A stretch of DNA of 64,000 nt, taken from assembly GCA_035048485.1 (NCBI GenBank), contig CM068580.1, positions 61,810,983 through 61,874,982 of the forward strand. The letters run 5' to 3'. Source of the DNA: Pteria penguin (Eukaryota > Mollusca > Bivalvia > Pterioida > Pteriidae). Position numbers and translations under genes: made by a program. A model generated the notes under the pieces. It saw only the letters and a program-made list of their open reading frames with translations. It searched no databases and had not been told where the DNA came from. Below are positions 11,770 through 24,300 of the stretch, piece by piece. Position 1 is the stretch's first letter. The number at the start of each line of letters is the position of its first letter.

Positions 11770-13044
11770 GGTGCAGTCCTAACATAACATTATGTTAATG
11801 TCGCTCAGGACTGCTGAGCACACGCGTTTGGAGACCGCGTGAACACGCTTGACCGCTGCGTTAACGCTTGACTGTCGCATGAACGTGTTTGACAGCCACA
11901 TTCGCTTGCGTACAACTTAAAACTTGTATTAACATGTTCATATAAAATGTTTTGAAGGAGAATCGATATATACATTGTATATTCAAATATAAAACATATG
12001 AATGTGTAAATAAAATATTTAGAATTAAATGAAAGCCTTCCAAGTTAAGGAATGAATTTCAAAAATATTGAACTCAATTGCCGAACATTGACTTGAATGA
12101 AATTTATTCTTCTTTTAGGATAATAATAATAATAATAATAATAATGAAATAAAAATTAATAAATATAATAATAATGATGATAATTATTATTTTCATATAT
12201 TATTGATTGATTGATTGATTTTTGCTTTACGTCACACCACGAATATTTCACGTATATAGTGATGGCATCTGCCTGATGCGGGGCATACAGATTTTGACCT
12301 TTGCAACGGACCCACCCGAAGCAGTGAGGGATCTTTAACGTGCCATGCATACCACGACACGGGGCCTCGGTTTTTACTGTCTCATCCGAAAGACATGACA
12401 CCGGCATGACCAGAGCGGGACTCGAACCCTGGCCTCCCGATCAGGAGTCCGACGCGATACCACTAGGTCACGCCGGCTTTCATATATTATAGAAAATAGC
12501 TTAATTAATAATAATAATAATTAATACCTAAATACAAATACATGTAAATACATAAATAAATTAGTTATAAATGAATAACCAAATAAGAAATAAAAACATA
12601 AATAAACTAATTAAAAATAAGTATATAAATGAAATTAGAATCTAATCATGCTAGTATAAACTGACGAAGTTTTTATCATAAATACCTTATTGCATCTCTA
12701 CGTGATAATGTCCTTTGTTGTATTACATATAAAATTCTTAATGTAGAGTTTCATTTTTACATTACATTTAATACACGTTTTTATGGCGACATTCGCGGTA
12801 ATTTAATTAGATCCATTTAATTTTCTCCATCCGTATTGCATAGAGAATTACAAATATACATGTAGACATGTGAACGTGCGACTGGACCGAGCGCACGCGG
12901 GAATAAACCGCGTTAACGCGATTTCCTTCCCGAGTTAACGCGAGGAGCGCACGCGCATCCGGTCGAGCAGTCCTAGCACGTGTGCTAAAGCAGTCCTCGT
13001 GACCGCTATTTGCGTTAACGTGCATGTTATGTTAGGACTGCACC
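11770..13044. mobile_element. DNA element of about 1.3 kb with terminal inverted repeats, disrupted by a SINE
   Basis: The left terminus GGTGCAGTCCTAACATAACA and the inverted right terminus GGTGCAGTCCTAACATAACA are identical over 20 bp. Both subterminal regions are rich in GCGTTAACGC/CGCGTTAACG and GTGAACACGC-like motifs in inverted orientation. The interior carries (AAT)n repeats (12118-12150) and a complete SINE at 12204-12477. Removing the SINE leaves about 990 bp without a transposase. No clear flanking target duplication was seen, so the superfamily is left open. Confidence 0.8.
12204..12477 (-). mobile_element. tRNA-derived SINE with 13 bp target-site duplication
   Basis: On the minus strand it starts GCCGGCGTGACCTAGTGGTA, contains the B box GGTTCGAGTCCC, a conserved middle (CCTCACTGCTTCGGGTGGGT, CACGTGAAATATTCGTGGTG-like) and ends in a short (AATC)n tail. 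The 13 bp TTTCATATATTAT flanks it at 12191-12203 and 12478-12490. It sits inside the element 11770-13044 and so inserted after it. The same family appears at 33298 and 41128 and as older fragments elsewhere. Confidence 0.93.
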
Positions 13045-13149
13045 CATCTGTAGATAAAAAAGTATGCAAAACCTGTATTGATTAATGTACCAGTATGTAA
13101 TTATACCAGCTGAATGCGCCAACATGGTCAATTAACCATGCTGTATTGA

Positions 13150-13356
13150 GTCTTTTCGTTAAATAGAGTTACTTTCCATTTAGGATGGTATCTGATGTCA
13201 AACAATTTTGACGTCATCAAATTCCTATGAAAACATCATTTGTAGACTATCATTTTACTGAGTTTTAAATCAGTTTCCATAGAATTTGATGACGTCATAA
13301 TTGTTTTACGCCAGTTACTGTCCCAAATGGGAAGTAACTCTGTGTAGTGAAAAGAC
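13150..13356. mobile_element. Small inverted-repeat element (MITE)
   Basis: Ends GTCTTTTC and GAAAAGAC enclose inverted AGAGTTACTTTCCATTT / AAATGGGAAGTAACTCT and GACGTCATCAAATTC / GAATTTGATGACGTCA. Length is about 207 bp, with no coding capacity. Confidence 0.8.
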
Positions 13357-13940
13357 CGAATGCCTTGTCAATACGGAGTATCGCATCTACTAAAATCCGT
13401 TACGGTTTGCATTTAGTCACCTACCAAATCCATTATTCTCTATGTGGGCACTTTATGTGGGCAACTTACGTCATAATTATATTACGTTATAACAATCACG
13501 AAGTGCGCGTATACATTGACGTTAAATTGTAGTTGCGATATTCCGTACTAAAGGAAAATGCTGGCAAATATGTCAGTGTGAAGCCAGCTTCAAGATATAA
13601 CAGATAGATTAGAACTTGCGGACTTGAAGTGTTTTGTAGATAAGCACAGTTTTCATAATACATCATTTATTAAGAGAAAACTTTAGGACTGGCATTTGAC
13701 TCAGAGGTAGCCCGGGTATTCAAGATATTTAGTCTGTAATGCTCAAATGATGTTATATTGTGCTCATTATAGCATGTTATAAACCACCTATTGTATGTGT
13801 GCAGCATGCAGCTTATATTGAATTCTGATGCCATGAAAATTTGGATAAGTGAGTTTAGTGAGAAATTGTGATTAAGCATTATGGTGGGAAAAAGTTTCAC
13901 ATCCATGGTTTACCAAATGAAATAACCCAAGTATTGAACA

Positions 13941-14122
13941 CATGCGTGGATACAGAGGGGGGGTTAGGGGGGACCCCTCCTGGAATCCGAAAATTTTACC
14001 AAAAAAAGGTAATATTTGGGCATTTTTGGGGTTGGACCCCCCCCCCCCCCCCCTCGTCTAAGAGAAAAATTTACCTTTCTTGGTTGGACCCCCTCTGACA
14101 AAAATTTCTGGATCCGCGCATG
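13941..14122. mobile_element. GGATCCAG-type inverted-repeat element with G/C homopolymers
   Basis: The left end CATGCGTGGATACAG pairs with the right end CTGGATCCGCGCATG. The interior holds runs of G (13957 onward) and C (14037-14053) and a pair of inverted 'ttgggcatttttggggttgga' and 'aaatttacc' type stretches. It resembles the elements at 25680-25843 and 37831-37977, whose ends also carry a (C)TGGATC(C/T)-type motif. Confidence 0.65.
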
Positions 14123-14284
14123 GAACAAATTGTAAAGAACATTGGTTTGCCATATGCAATGCCTTATCATCCCCAGAGAGGATTACTACAAGATTAATGC
14201 AATAACTGTGATAATAACAGGATGTATTTTGAGCTAGTATGATAATTTTTATACTGTTATTTAGTTTGTTATGAATATAAAAGA

Positions 14285-15660
14285 TAATTAGTGTGAATTT
14301 GATCTGTAGTCTACAGAGAGCAATCAGTGTGAATTTCATCTGTAGACTACGGAGAACAATTAGAGCGAATTCCATTTGTAGTCTACAGAAAGTAATCAGT
14401 GTGAATTTTGTCTAGCATACAGAGTAATCAGTGTAAATTCCCTCAGTAGCCTACAGTAATCAGTGTGAATTTCATCTGTAGCCTACAGAGAGCAATCAGT
14501 GTGAACTCCATCTGTTGTCTACAGAGAGTAATCAGAGTGAACTCCATCTGTTGTCTACAGAGAGTGATTAGTGTGAATTTCATCTGTTGTCTACAGAGAG
14601 TAATCAGTGTGAACTCCACCTGAAGTCTAGAGAGAGTAATCAGTGTGAATTCCATCTGTAGTCTTCCGAGAGTAATCAGTGTGAATTCCATCTGTTGTCT
14701 ACAGAGAGTGATTAGTGTGAATTTCATCTGTAGTCTATAGAGAGCAATCAGTATGAACTCCATCTGTTGTCTATAGAGAGTAATCAGTGTGAATTCCATC
14801 TGTTGTCTACAGAGAGTAATTAGTGTGAACTCCATCTGTAGTCTACAGAAAGTAATCAGTGTGAATTCCATCTGTAGTCTACAGAGAGTAATCAGTGTGA
14901 ATTCCATCTGTTGTCTACAGAGAGTGATTAGTGTGAATTTCATCTGTAGCCTACAGAGAGCAGTCAGTGTGAATTCCATCTGTTGTGTACAGAGAGTAAT
15001 CGGTGTAAATTCTGTCTAGCATACAGAGTAATCAGTGTAAATTCCCTCAGTAGCCTACAGTACTCAGTGTGAATTCCATCTGTAGTCTACAGAGAGCAAT
15101 CAGTGTGAACTCCATCTGTAGTCTACAGAAAGTAATCAGTGTGAATTCTGTCTAGCATACAGAGTAATCAGTGTAAATTCCCTCAGTATCCTACAGTACT
15201 CAGTGTGAATTCCATCTGTAGTCTACAGAGAGCAATCAGTGTGAACTCCATCTGTAGTCTACAGAAAGTAATCAGTGTGAATTCAGTCTAGCATACAGAG
15301 TAATTAGTGTAAATTCCCTCAGTAGCCTACAGTACTCAGTGTGAATTTCATCTGTAGCCTACAGAGAGCAATCAGTGTGAATTCCATCTCTTGTCTACAG
15401 AGAGTGATCAGTGTGAATTTCATCTGTAGTCTACAGAGAGTAATCAGTGTGAATTCCCTCTGTAGTCTACAGAGATTGATCAGTGTGAATTTCATCTGTA
15501 GCCTACAGAGAGCAATCAGTGTGAATTCCATCTGTTGTCTACAGAGAGTAATCAGTGTGAATTCCCTCTGTAGTCTACAGAGAGTAATCGGTGTGAATTC
15601 CCTCTGTAGTCTACAGAGAGTAGTCAGTGTGAATTGCTGGCATACATAGTATACTCAGTG
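14285..15660 (+). repeat. 36 bp minisatellite, subfamily A (about 38 units)
   Basis: Head-to-tail 36 bp units follow the pattern GTGTGAATTCCATCTGTAGT plus CTACAGAGAGTAATCA. Variants have TTGTCT for TAGTCT, AACTCC for AATTCC, and some shortened units (for example GTCTAGCATACAGAG). A compound unit of about 136 bp containing GCATACAGAGTAATCAGTG and CCCTCAGTAGCCTACAG recurs at about 15019, 15154 and 15291. The 36 bp period keeps reading frames open on both strands, so long open stretches here are not evidence of genes. Confidence 0.95.
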
Positions 15661-16150
15661 TGAATACTATAAACAGTATTTAGAATGATTCAGTTTGAAT
15701 ACTATATGTAAAGTGCATAATATAGATAGTGTGAATACCATCTGTAGAATACAGAGTGTATGTGGAGTGAATACCAATGGTGACTTACAGTGTCTCAGTG
15801 TGAATACCAGTGGTGGTTCACAAAGTATAGACAGTGTGAACAGTAGTGTCGGCTTACAAAGTGTACACAGTGTGAAAAGCAATGGTGGTTTACAGTGTCT
15901 CTATGTGTAAAGAAATGGTGGCTTACAGAGTGAGGAGAATGTGAATACCATTAGAAGTATACAAAATTATTCAGTGTGATCACTGCGAATGGCTTATGAC
16001 CGTAATCAGAATGAAGAACATTTGTAGAATACATAGTCAAGTCAATGTGAATACCATTTGTAGCTTACAGAGTGTAGCAATTGTGATTACCATTTGTAGA
16101 ATATAGTGAAGTCAGTATGATTACCATTTGTAGAATATAAAAAAATAGTC
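15661..16150 (+). repeat. Degenerate bridge between the two 36 bp subfamilies
   Basis: Units of about 30-37 bp share the GTGTGAATACCA core but diverge in the rest (for example GGTGGCTTACAGAGTG, TTTGTAGAATACATAG). This is an older, unhomogenised segment between arrays A and B and shows they are one family. Confidence 0.8.
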
Positions 16151-18445
16151 AGTGTGATACCATCTGTTACATGCAGTGTGTGGTCAGTGTGGTTATCATC
16201 TGTAATATACAGAGTGTGGTCAGTGTGGTTACCATCTGTAACATATAGTGTGTGGTCAGTGTGATTACCATCTGTAACATACAGTGTGTGGTCAGTGTGA
16301 TTACCATTTGTAACATACAGAGTGTTGTCAGTGTGGTTACCATCTGTAACATACAAAGTGTGATCAGTGTGATTACCATCTGTAACATACAGAGTGTGGT
16401 CAGTGTGATGACCGTCTGTAACATACAGAGTATGGTCAATGTGATTAACATCTGTAACATACAGAGTGTGGTCAGTGTGATTACCATCTGTAACATACAG
16501 AGTGTGGTCAGTGTGATTACCATCTGTAACATACAGAGTGTGGTCAGTGTGATACCATCTGTAACATACAGAGTGTGGTCAGTGTGATTACTATCTGTAA
16601 CATACAGAGTGTGGTTAGTGTGATACCATCTGTAACATACAGAGTGTGGTCAGTGTGATTACTATCTGTAACATACAGAGTGTGGTTAGTGTGATTAACA
16701 TCTGTAACATACAGAGTGTGGTCAGTGTGGTTACCATCTGTAACATACAAAGTGTGGTCAATGTGATCACCATCTGTAACATAAAGAATATGGTCAGTGT
16801 GATTACCATCTGTAACATACAGTGTGTGGTCAGTGTGATGACCATCTGTAACATACAGTGTGTGGTCAGTGTGATTACCATCTGTAACATACAGTGTGTG
16901 GTCAGTGTGATGACCATCTGTAACATACAGTTTGTGGTCAGTGTGATGACCATCTCTAACATACAGTGTGTGGTCAGTGTAATTACCATCTGTAACATAC
17001 AGTGTGGTCAGTGTGATGACCATCTGAAACATATAGTGTGTGGTCAGTGTAATTACCATCTGTAACATACAGTGTGTGGTCAGTGTGATTACCATCTGTA
17101 ACATACAGTGTGTGGTCAGTGTGATGACCATCTGTAACATACAGTGTGTGGTCAGTGTGATTACCATCTGTAACATACAGTGTGTGGTCAGTGTGATGAC
17201 CATCTGTAACATACAGTGTGTGGTCAGTGTAATTACCATCTGTAACATACAGTGTGGTCAGTGTGATTACCATCTGAAACATATAGTGTGTGGTCAGTGT
17301 AATTACCATCTGTAACATACAGTGTGTGGTCAGTGTGATTACCATCTGTAACATACAGTGTGTGGTCAGTGTGATGACCGTCTGTAACATACAGAGTGTG
17401 GTCAATGTGATTAACATCTGTAACATACAGAGTGTGGTCAGTGTGATTACCATCTGTAACATACAGAGTGTGGTCAGTGTGATACCATCTGTAACATACA
17501 GAGTGTGGTCAGTGTGATTACTATCTGTAACATACAGAGTGTGGTTAGTGTGATTAACATCTGTAATATACAGAGTGTGGTCAGTGTGGTTACCATCTGT
17601 AACATACAAAGTGTGGTCAATGTGATCACCATCTGTAACATACAGAATATGGTCAGTGTGATTACCATCTGTAACATACAGTGTGTGGTCAGTGTGATGA
17701 CCATCTGTAACATACAGTGTGTGGTCAGTGTGATTACCATCTGTAACATACAGTGTGTGGTCAGTGTGATGACCATCTGTAACATACAGTGTGTGGTCAG
17801 TGTGATGACCATCTGTAACATACAGTGTGTGGTCAGTGTAATTACCATCTGTAACATACAGTGTGGTCAGTGTGATGACCATCTGAAACATATAGTGTGT
17901 GGTCAGTGTAATTACCATCTGTAACATACAGAGTGTGGTCAGTGTGATACCATCTGTAACATACAGAGTGTGGTCAGTGTGATTACCATCTGTAACATAC
18001 AGAGTGTGGTCAGTGTGATTACCATCTGTAACATACAGAGTGTGGTCAGTGTGGTTACCATCTGTAACATACAGAGTTAGGTCAGTGTGATTACCATCTG
18101 TAACATACAGAGTGTGGTCAGTGTGGTTACCATCTGTAACATACAGAGTGTGGTCAGTGTGATTACCATCTGTAACATACAGAGTGTGGTTAGTGTGATT
18201 AACATCTGTAACATACAAAGTGTAGTCAGTATGATGACCATCTGTAACATACAGTGTGTGGTCAGTGTAATTACCATCTGTAACATACAAAGTGTAGTCA
18301 GTGTGATTACCATCTGTAACATACAGAGTATAGTCAGTGTGATTATCATGTGTAACATACAAAGTGTAGTCAATGTGATTACCATCTGTAACATACAGTG
18401 TGTGGTCAGTGTGATGACCATCCATCTGTATCATACAGAATGTAG
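16150..18445 (+). repeat. 36 bp minisatellite, subfamily B (about 63 units) with higher-order repeat
   Basis: Units follow GTGTGATTACCATCTGTAAC plus ATACAGAGTGTGGTCA, with ordered variants (GTGTGTGG for GAGTGTGG, GATGACC for GATTACC, ATTAACATC). A block starting at about 16646 recurs at about 17505 with the same series of variants, a spacing of 859 bp (24 units with small deletions). This points to segmental duplication within the array. Long frames on both strands, up to 483 codons at 16983-18434 on the minus strand, are products of the 36 bp period. Confidence 0.95.
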
Positions 18446-19854
18446 ACAGTACTTAGTCAAAACTATGGATATACTCAATGTTTACCAAAGTTCAAAACAT
18501 TGTAATTTATTTATGTTAAATTTTACAAAAGTACTAATTTATCTTTTATTTAAAATAGTTATATATTACAGTATTTTGCTGTGACATGTCTGAAGATATT
18601 GTTTGATAAGTATGTCAACTTTTCTTTTTTGTATTTTTTTCTTTTCTGTTGTTTTTTTTAGAGAACAGTTTAATTAATCTATCACAATTATTATATCAGC
18701 TATTGTTTTCTTTCATGTTCTGAGAAAATGGTTTGATTAAATCTTTGACAACTATTTCACCTACTCTTATTTTGTTTCTGAGAAATTAATAATTCCGTCT
18801 TTCTTCCCTTCACCATAAAACTCTAAGAAGTAAAACTTTCAATCGATGCATGAAGTACAACTCACCAAGTATTTTGATCTCAGTGACCTCAAGAGAGGGC
18901 TCTCTAATTCTGGGATGGATAGGACTCGGGTCACATGACATTATTAAAACATTTTTTAGCAAAGGTTGCTAGATCTGTTATGATGTTGCTGACCAGAGTA
19001 ATCTGATTTTGACTAAATTTCTAGAGTGACAGACTCATGTTTTGTTTGTTTGTGAATGAAATCCATATAAAGCATTTATGGTATAATGTGAAGCAACCTT
19101 GTCAAAATACAACCTGAAAAGCCTTATCACCAATAATTGTTTTGCCTCTAAATAAAGGGACTGAAAATTGTGGTCTGTTTAATTTCTGAAGACCCATCGA
19201 TCTTATGAATGAGAAATATGAATGAATCTATACAAGAAATGTTTTTTCGCTACTCCTTTAAGACTCATGGATTTGAGTTTATCATGATGTGATATAAGGG
19301 TAGTTGATTTTATATACCTTCTTTCATATATGATTTATTCATAAAAATCTCTATATTTACACAAAAAGAAGTTAATTTATTTGACCCTTTCAACAGAGTA
19401 TGTTGTCTTCACACTTTTAACTTCTACTCCTGGTAAACATTTACATGGATTGTGTTTAAATGCAATGAAACCCTTCCAGTATGAAAAATTATAGAAAAAG
19501 TGATGGAATTTGAAATTTCACAAGTATTGAGAAAAAATTAAAATAAATAATTTTGCTTTTTATCTAAAAACTGTGTTATCAAAAAACCAAAAATTTACAT
19601 TTTGTCTCAACCTCATTGAAATATAATTTGATGAAGTTTACTTTGTCCTCCACTCCTATCATCCATGTTTCTTTTAACTAAAGCTGTCTGATGTATTTTT
19701 TGTGCTGTAAATTTTATGGATCTGAAGGACGTTTCTTTAGCCCTCCTAACTCATTACGATCATCGTATTGTATACAAATATCTGAAAGTTCTCATGATGA
19801 GGTTACAATGTATTGACTATCGTTCTTTTTGGGTTTGCACATTGGTGATAAAGC

Positions 19855-20105
19855 AGGTGTAGCTCAATGGACAAAGTGCTTGACTTGTGACAAAGAGGTT
19901 CTGGTTCTGGGTTCAACCCCCACCATTGGCACACCCAGTGTCCCATCTTTCAGACCAAACAGTGAAAACCAAGGTCGTATAAGTCATGGAATGTGAAAGA
20001 TCTCTCACTGCTTCAGGTGGTTCCATTGAAAAGGTATAGATTTATGCAATTCATTGTGCAGATGCCATCACCATATGCATGAAATAATCCTAGAGTGATA
20101 TGATA
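19855..20105 (+). mobile_element. Old, diverged tRNA-derived SINE
   Basis: It begins GGTGTAGCTCAATGGACAAA (A-box-like), carries GGTTCTGGGTTCAACCCC, then the family middle CTCTCACTGCTTCAGGTGG and GCAGATGCCATCACCATATG, and ends near 'gatatgatacaataa'. No target duplication is preserved. Confidence 0.7.
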
Positions 20106-20126
20106 CAATAACAAGCAAATTCAGAG

Positions 20127-20402
20127 AATTGTGGTCCCCCCGCTTTCGGCCATGTCTTAGGTTAAAAAGTTACACTGAAGTAGGTCAAAGGTCTTGGTCA
20201 AGGTCACATGATAAAAAATTTTGGTACCAATGGAATGGTATTGCAATTAGGGACACACATGCCAAATATGAAGGCCCTACGTCTTACGGTTAAAAAGTTA
20301 TGAACAAGGTTAAAGTTTTTGTGACAGTTGGACAGAAAGACCGACGAACAGCCAAATGAGATTTAATGTCCCCATGCTTTTGCAAAAACCGGGGGACAAT
20401 TA
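20127..20402. mobile_element. Inverted-repeat element with CCCCCG ends
   Basis: The left end AATTGTGGTCCCCCCGC and the inverted right end AATTGTCCCCCGGTTTTTG are similar. The interior has the 'aaggtcaaggtcacatgataaaa' and 'ggttaaaaagttatgaacaagg' type stretches (GTTAAAAAGTTA occurs twice) seen in dispersed bivalve repeats. No open frame. Confidence 0.55.
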
Positions 20403-21150
20403 ATCATATACTTCTAATTAACAGACAGAAAAAATCTTCTTGGAACCAATACGACATGGAACCTTGCATGGCTAGGTGGCTAGTCAGTAATTTTCATAAC
20501 CAAGTCACAGGTTTCTGTCTCATTCGAAAGATGGATCTGACAAGTTACTTGTGACTGATATGTCATGAGCCAAGCATTTTGCTGACTGAGCTACTTATTC
20601 CACAGCTGGGATGCAAGGATGGACCCTGTATCAAGAATACGTCTACCTAGCTACACTTCACAAGTTATATAATCTGTGGAAGATTGAAGACAAACCAAGA
20701 TAGCACATGTCCATTGATGATCGAAGTGAAAATGTCTGAAATGATGTATTTTAATCATTTCTTTCAAGGATGTACCACAAAGAAAATGTTTTAAGTTTGC
20801 ATTGTCTATGATGGTCCTGGCCTGGTCTCTTCAACCAAGTCTATACATGTAGGCAGATAAAAGAATGAATTTATGGCAAACTATGTGGCATGACTAAGCT
20901 TTTGAAAAGTTCATTTATTTCAGGAATGGATCACTAAGAAACGTTTTTCTTAAGTTTTCATTGTTTTTACCCATGTCTCTTGAACCAAGAGAAGAATGAA
21001 ATACCTTCACATGACAAAGGTTTTGTGAAGTTGAAACCTATGATTTACAATCAAACTGGTATTCCATTTTCATTTAGAAAATATATGGTAATGTAAGTCA
21101 CTCATGTAGACTACCGGTATTAAATTACAATATGTCATTTATCTTCTGTA

Positions 21151-21156
21151 TTTATT
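21151..21156 (-). terminator. Candidate polyadenylation signal of the Asterix gene
   Basis: AATAAA on the minus strand lies 240 bp beyond the stop codon at 21396-21398. Its position and orientation suit the Asterix 3' UTR; use is not shown. Confidence 0.5.
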
Positions 21157-21395
21157 GCACAATGATATACATATGAACATAGCATGATACTACATTGTAT
21201 AAAAGTACATGTATTATGATCATGAATTTGATCAGAATGTACATATCACAATCTAAAACAAACATTCACATGTTGAAGTTCAGGTATACATGTAGGTAAA
21301 ATGTTGATGATGAAATGACTAATAATTGTCGATAAATCCACTGCTGATGGTATTTCAGCTGACTCTGAAAACAATGTATGTGCTGTTGTGCAGGG

Positions 21396-24300
21396 TTACG
21401 ACCATGGTGGTGTCATAGGCTGTGGATTTTGTAGATACGACATAACAACGGCTGATATAGATAGCCTGAAAAAAGAAATAGGAATTATGATAGCATATAC
21501 ATGTACTAGAGGTGAAATTATTATTACTCATTATCAGTTGATAAGTTGACTGCTGAAAGCTTCCAAATAAAAGGAGTCTAAGGCAGGGTTCTCGCTAGAC
21601 TTTTTGAAATTACATTATACACATTATAATTTTGGGACTCATCTTCATTACAAATGTTTAAAAAAAAATACTAATTTTGGTGATCTGTATACATGTACTC
21701 ACATAAAACTACTAAGCATCTGTATACTCACATAAAACTACTAAGCGTTTCTATACTCACATAAAACTACTAAGCATCTGTATACTCACATAAAGCTACT
21801 AAGCATCTGTATACTCACATAAACTACTAAGACTTTAGATACTCACATAAAACTACTAAGCATCTGCTTGGTGTCTTCTGATGTTCTGGAGTTGGCAAAA
21901 CTTATGAAGGAACAATAAACAGCTGCCCAAGCGCACCACTTTAACTGTGATAAACATACACACACATGTACACATGGTATTGCAAATTTGAAAGACACAA
22001 TGGAGAATTAAGGCATAATGCTTCCCTTGCTCTCAAGTTCTTTTATATATAATATGTTGATTTCAAAATGTTATGTTTTTTAACAACATGAAAGATTTGT
22101 TTGTCACTGTTTAAGATACATGGATTACTTCACCAAAATGGTGGCAGCCAGCGCTAAGTGGTGAAAGAAAGTGGAGTAATTGGTGGTTGTGAGAATCATC
22201 AACCTTCTGCAGGTACACTAGCATACAGTACAGACTAAGACAGTGTTTGTAATTTTTCTATTTGCTATAGTGGACCACATCCAGGTGCAATTTCAATAAC
22301 TACACAATACACACTGTATTTAACCAAAGTTTTAATAAGCACAGGTAAATTTAAACCTGGATTCCCTTTGTCATTTAAAGTATTTTTCCCCACTGAGTTT
22401 TGTGCAATTTTTCAAAAACGCCTGCTCTGCACTGTACAATGTACCTTGCCACCTGCCCATATCAGGATTAGAACTCAAACATGAGTTGACAGAGATGAGA
22501 GACTACAGAGAATTCCAGTGTAGTGCATAAGTACACTTTGGTCACTATGTATCCTGTCTCCTCAACATACATGTACATGTACAACACCATCATGTAAACC
22601 CACAATACTGGTACAATTACATGTATTAATGTAAGTGAACTGCATGTACAAAACTGTAACTTGCATACAGGGGAATAATGTATGCTTCTGTGAATTAAAC
22701 ATAATTGTTTAGAACAAAATTTCAAAAATGAATATTCATTATGTACATAAATCATAATTGATCATACATGTATCATTACTGAATGCTGAAATGTGAAAAT
22801 ATTCATCAATATAAATCTATTTAATACTCATCTATTAATCAGTAAAGATTAGATGAATAAAAGAAAACTCTCTAAGTTAATGTCACAGCAACAAATCATT
22901 TTAATTTAGCAAATTTTTTTATGTCACTTGTAGACTCAAAAGCATGGAGGTTTTTTTCACATGCTGTGTCCGCTGTGACAAAGGACTCTCCTTTCTTGCT
23001 TTCTCACTTTGACAGACAAGCAACCAATGAGGCTTCAGTTGGATCCACTACCTGATGATTCTAAGCTAAATAACTTGACAACTTAGTCACCCTTAGACGG
23101 CCTCTTGTAATACATCATAAACTTAATGTACCTTTATTTACTGCATTTGTAGTAACTTACTTTCATCATGAGACCACACATGCTGAAGATCATCCCTAGG
23201 AGATTCATATAGTCTGGAGTGGGATCATCTGATGGACCACCTGGCTGTGGGGGCTTGTACCTACAATGTAATCAATCATATAGTCTGGTGTGGGATCATC
23301 TGATGGACCACCAGGCTGTGACGGCTTGTACCTACAATGTAATGAATCATACAGTCTGGAGTGGGATCATCTGATGGACCACCTGGATGTGGGGGCTTGT
23401 ACCTACAATGTAATCAATCATATAGTCTGGAGTGGGATCATCTGATGGACCACCTGGCTGTGGGGGCTTGTACCTATAATGTAATCATTCATATAGTCTG
23501 GAGTAGGATCATCTGATGGACCACCTGGCTGTGGGGGCTTGTACCTACCATGTAATCAATCATATAGTCTGGAATAGGATCATCTGATGGACCACCTGAC
23601 TGTGGGGGTTTGTACATTTAATTACAATGTAATCAATCATATAGTCTGGAGTGGGATCATCTGATGGACCACCTGGCTGTGGCGGCTTGTACCTACAATG
23701 TAATCAATCATCCAAGTTTGGTTATTGTTTTGAACCATCTTCTGAAAATTTTCTCCAAAAATGTGGTTAAATACATTATCTGTGTATGGGCTAAAATTTG
23801 AACCACCCTTCCAGTCTCCAAGAACTTTTATTTTCTCATTAATGCTCTTGCTGTTTTGGTACCACTACATGTATGTTGTACATGTACCAGTATTGTATAT
23901 GTACCAGTATTGTATATGTACCAGTATTCACTGTTTTCCATGGTAAGGGACTACAAATGCCCTCTTTTTTAATCCTACTATGCAAGCTGTACATCATGGT
24001 ACACATTATATCATTCTAAGGATGTTAAACAAACAGCTTGTTTCAAACTGAAGACAAACTACGTAGAAGTCCTGAGCAGGATAAATTACAATACTAATCA
24101 AATGACCATGCTGACATTGTCATTTGTTGAAAAAATCCACCTCATTTCTCCTAATTACGGACTTTCAAGAACCCTTTGTGTTATAAATGCGTTAGTAACC
24201 TAGTAAATGCACAAAACTTTTATCTTAATCTTTGCCACTGAGATTTTGACATGCTCACAGAGTTGAAGAATTTCGACATCTGTTTTTCCAAAGTATGGAG

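Larger units (their letters stand above)
18446..21395. other. Intergenic sequence and Asterix 3' flank
   Basis: No coding sequence is recognised. The stretch 18446-19850 is AT-rich and featureless by eye. It is followed by an old SINE (19855-20105) and an inverted-repeat element (20127-20402). From 20403 to 21150 nothing was recognised. Confidence 0.55.

Noticed and set aside
16983..18434. 483-codon minus-strand frame encoding repeated TLYVTDGNHTDH
   Set aside because: The 36 bp unit is a multiple of 3, so frames stay open on both strands. The frame has no splice or domain context and switches register at short units. It is a product of the minisatellite, as are the frames at 14443-14979, 15319-15531, 16167-17517 and 17474-18584.
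14285..18445. Possible CRISPR array
   Set aside because: Units are head-to-tail without unique spacers, and the genome is eukaryotic.
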